From a virus, in IMG/VR virus record IMGVR_UViG_3300037847_004728, positions 1 through 49,514 of that record: a stretch of DNA of 49,514 nt, one strand, 5' to 3'. Positions 48,241 through 49,514 of the stretch are shown here, piece by piece. Made by a program: the position numbers and the translations under genes. Numbering within the stretch: the stretch's first letter is position 1; the number at the start of each line of letters is the position of its first letter. A model generated the notes under the pieces. It ran no database searches. It was given only the letters and a program-made list of their open reading frames with translations, and was not told where the DNA came from.

Positions 48241-49514
48241 ATGGAAACAAATGGCACAGTGGGGATGGAGAGCCCCGGTGGCCAAACCGGAAACCAAGAA
48301 CAGGTTTCCGTCGTTGATCGCGCAGTTGAAATAATTCGTAGTTTAGTAGAGCGTTTGAGTAATGGTGGTCGACCAGAGCACCGTGCTGCCTGGGATTCGA
48401 TGCACGATCCCGAAACGATCAACACACTTGCAGAAGCTTGGTTGCATGATGAAAGTCGACTCATCACCAGCATTGCACTTATTGAGATGGTGCCGCGACA
48501 AGTACAGCGCGCACGACAACTCAGACGCACGATCCAAACACTTGCTAATGAGGTTCAGCGTAGGCGGTCGGATGAGATCCTGGCTGACCTGGAAGAGCAA
48601 CTGGGTGAACTGCCAACGCTCGAAGTCATGCTGGGCGGCGGCGCTCCATCTCCCGACATTGTCTCTCGTCAGGTGCTTGCAAACCTACGCGCACCGCGAG
48701 GCTTCGAAGTAGACTTCAACGGCGTCTACAGATTGACGGCTCAGGTAGACGGTACGATTGCACGAACACGTATCGCCCTGGCACCCATCTTCATCGCGGG
48801 ACGAACCATTGACGTGCTCAGTGGTGAGGCCAAGCGACTGTTGGTATGGCGGGGAGCTAGTGGATGGCGCTCTCGTGTAGTGAACCGACGCACGATTGTA
48901 GACGCTTCAAAGATCATTGCACTATCGAATCTGGATGCTCCGGTAAGCACAAACAATACACTGCACATGGTTTCGTACCTGGCAGAGTTCGATGCGGAAA
49001 ACGCGCACAGGTTTCCAGTTGTGCAGTCAGCTTCGTCGATGGGATGGCAACCCGATGGTGGTTTCTTGTTGCCTGACATGTACTACTCAACAGATCAGAA
49101 TCGACAACAGGACTTTGCGCTTACGCCTCCATCTGGTCTCGAGACTTTGTCTGGTGGATGGAAAGCTAAGGGAACTTGGGGTGAGTGGTTGAATGCCATG
49201 CACCTGGTCGAAGACTTTCCATACATGTTCATCGCTGTGTATGCGAGCGCAGCAGCCCCGCTGCTGGAGATACTAAGGATTCCAGGATTTGTTTTAGACT
49301 TTAGTGGTGAGACGAGTGGTGGTAAAACTACTGCTTTACGGTTCGCAGCCTCCGTCTGGGGGCGTCCAGCCGAGTCTTATCCCACGGCAATGTACTCCTG
49401 GGACGCGACAAAGGTATGGATTGAGCGCACGAGTGGCTTTCTCAAGAACCTCCCACTGGTCCTGGACGAGACGAAACGAGCGCGGCACCCACGGATTGTA
49501 CGCGATGTGATCTA
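48241..49514 (+). CDS. DUF927-type P-loop ATPase/helicase, cut by window end
   Basis: Open frame of 424 complete codons running off the right edge. ATG at 48241 has AGGTGG eight bases before it; a stop lies in frame just upstream. Residues 25-160 are helical and charged, followed by a mixed domain (FNGVYRLTAQVDGTIARTRI). The ATPase has FSGETSGGKTTALRFAASVW (Walker A Gly356-Thr363) and LPLVLDET (Walker B Asp409, Glu410). Gly-Trp segments (SMGWQPDGGFLLPDMYY) and YSWDATKVWIE between the Walker motifs match the DUF927 family, found in phage replication and mobile-element helicase/primase proteins. Likely the replicative helicase or loader of this phage; the C-terminal part is not visible. Confidence 0.75.
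   Translation, partial: METNGTVGMESPGGQTGNQEQVSVVDRAVEIIRSLVERLSNGGRPEHRAAWDSMHDPETINTLAEAWLHDESRLITSIALIEMVPRQVQRARQLRRTIQTLANEVQRRRSDEILADLEEQLGELPTLEVMLGGGAPSPDIVSRQVLANLRAPRGFEVDFNGVYRLTAQVDGTIARTRIALAPIFIAGRTIDVLSGEAKRLLVWRGASGWRSRVVNRRTIVDASKIIALSNLDAPVSTNNTLHMVSYLAEFDAENAHRFPVVQSASSMGWQPDGGFLLPDMYYSTDQNRQQDFALTPPSGLETLSGGWKAKGTWGEWLNAMHLVEDFPYMFIAVYASAAAPLLEILRIPGFVLDFSGETSGGKTTALRFAASVWGRPAESYPTAMYSWDATKVWIERTSGFLKNLPLVLDETKRARHPRIVRDVI

Noticed and set aside
48064-48297. N-terminal extension of the histone-like protein
   Set aside because: It crosses the promoter motif and AGGAGG site that support the ATG at 48063.
1-49514. CRISPR arrays, rRNA genes, insertion sequences, integrase
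   Set aside because: I looked for regularly spaced repeats, transposase-like or integrase-like proteins and rRNA sequences and found none.

Overview
The window looks like most of the genome of a virulent, short-tailed (podovirus-like) bacteriophage, probably of the uncultured marine/aquatic type. It has a terminase large subunit, portal, HK97-type capsid protein, adaptor and nozzle-like tail proteins, large ejection proteins, fibre/receptor-binding proteins, a lysis module and a replication module. I see no tape-measure, sheath or baseplate genes, no integrase, no rRNA, no CRISPR and no bacterial flanking genes. Both ends cut through genes (partial CDS at 1-206 and 48241-49514), so the window is not a complete genome. 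The host cannot be named from the sequence; Shine-Dalgarno sites and sigma70-like promoters point to an ordinary bacterial host.

Layout. (1) 1-5264, minus strand: six small genes, the portal, a 78-aa protein and the terminase large subunit, mostly joined by 1-base stop/start overlaps (TAATG). (2) 5265-5443: divergent control region. (3) 5444-15537, plus: capsid, decoration-like protein, head-tail adaptor candidate, nozzle-like beta protein and two related virion/fibre proteins. (4) 15559-28963, plus: five ejection/internal virion proteins, ending in a 2581-aa protein with a lysozyme-like domain and a GNAT-like segment. (5) 29010-34477, plus: fibre with an internal duplication, Asp-box receptor-binding candidate and four tandem divergent small paralogues with a holin-like gene among them. 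(6) 34495-36568, plus: lysis region with four membrane-anchored coiled-coil/Cys proteins and an L,D-transpeptidase-like enzyme, closed by a large nested hairpin. (7) 36643-37516, minus: a three-gene regulatory island (CxxCxxCC cluster protein, small protein, XRE-type HTH regulator). (8) 37621-47613, plus: replication/recombination operon with SF2 helicase, 56-aa protein, Cas4/RecB-like Fe-S nuclease, Sak4-like ATPase, SSB-like protein, a UDG-like/family A DNA polymerase fusion, an unknown alpha/beta protein and a Rad50-like zinc-hook ATPase. (9) 47618-48063, minus: tRNA-Leu(UAA) and a histone-H1-like Lys/Ala/Pro-tailed protein. (10) 48241-end, plus: a DUF927-type P-loop ATPase.

How it fits together. 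A divergent promoter/operator region at 37517-37620 appears to separate the regulator island from early replication genes. Several late units are preceded by an extended -10 motif (TGnTAyAnT), two of them followed at once by a leader hairpin. The replication genes suggest recombination-assisted replication by a Pol A replisome with proofreading. The polymerase carries Tyr at the position equivalent to E. coli Phe762, which in phages is associated with a lytic life style and agrees with the absence of an integrase. The most unusual items are the UDG-like domain on the polymerase, which seems to have lost its motif-2 His; the polymerase leader with two coupled 5-codon mini-ORFs; the giant ejection protein; and the tandem paralogue array. 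All functional calls come from reading motifs by eye; no database search was possible.
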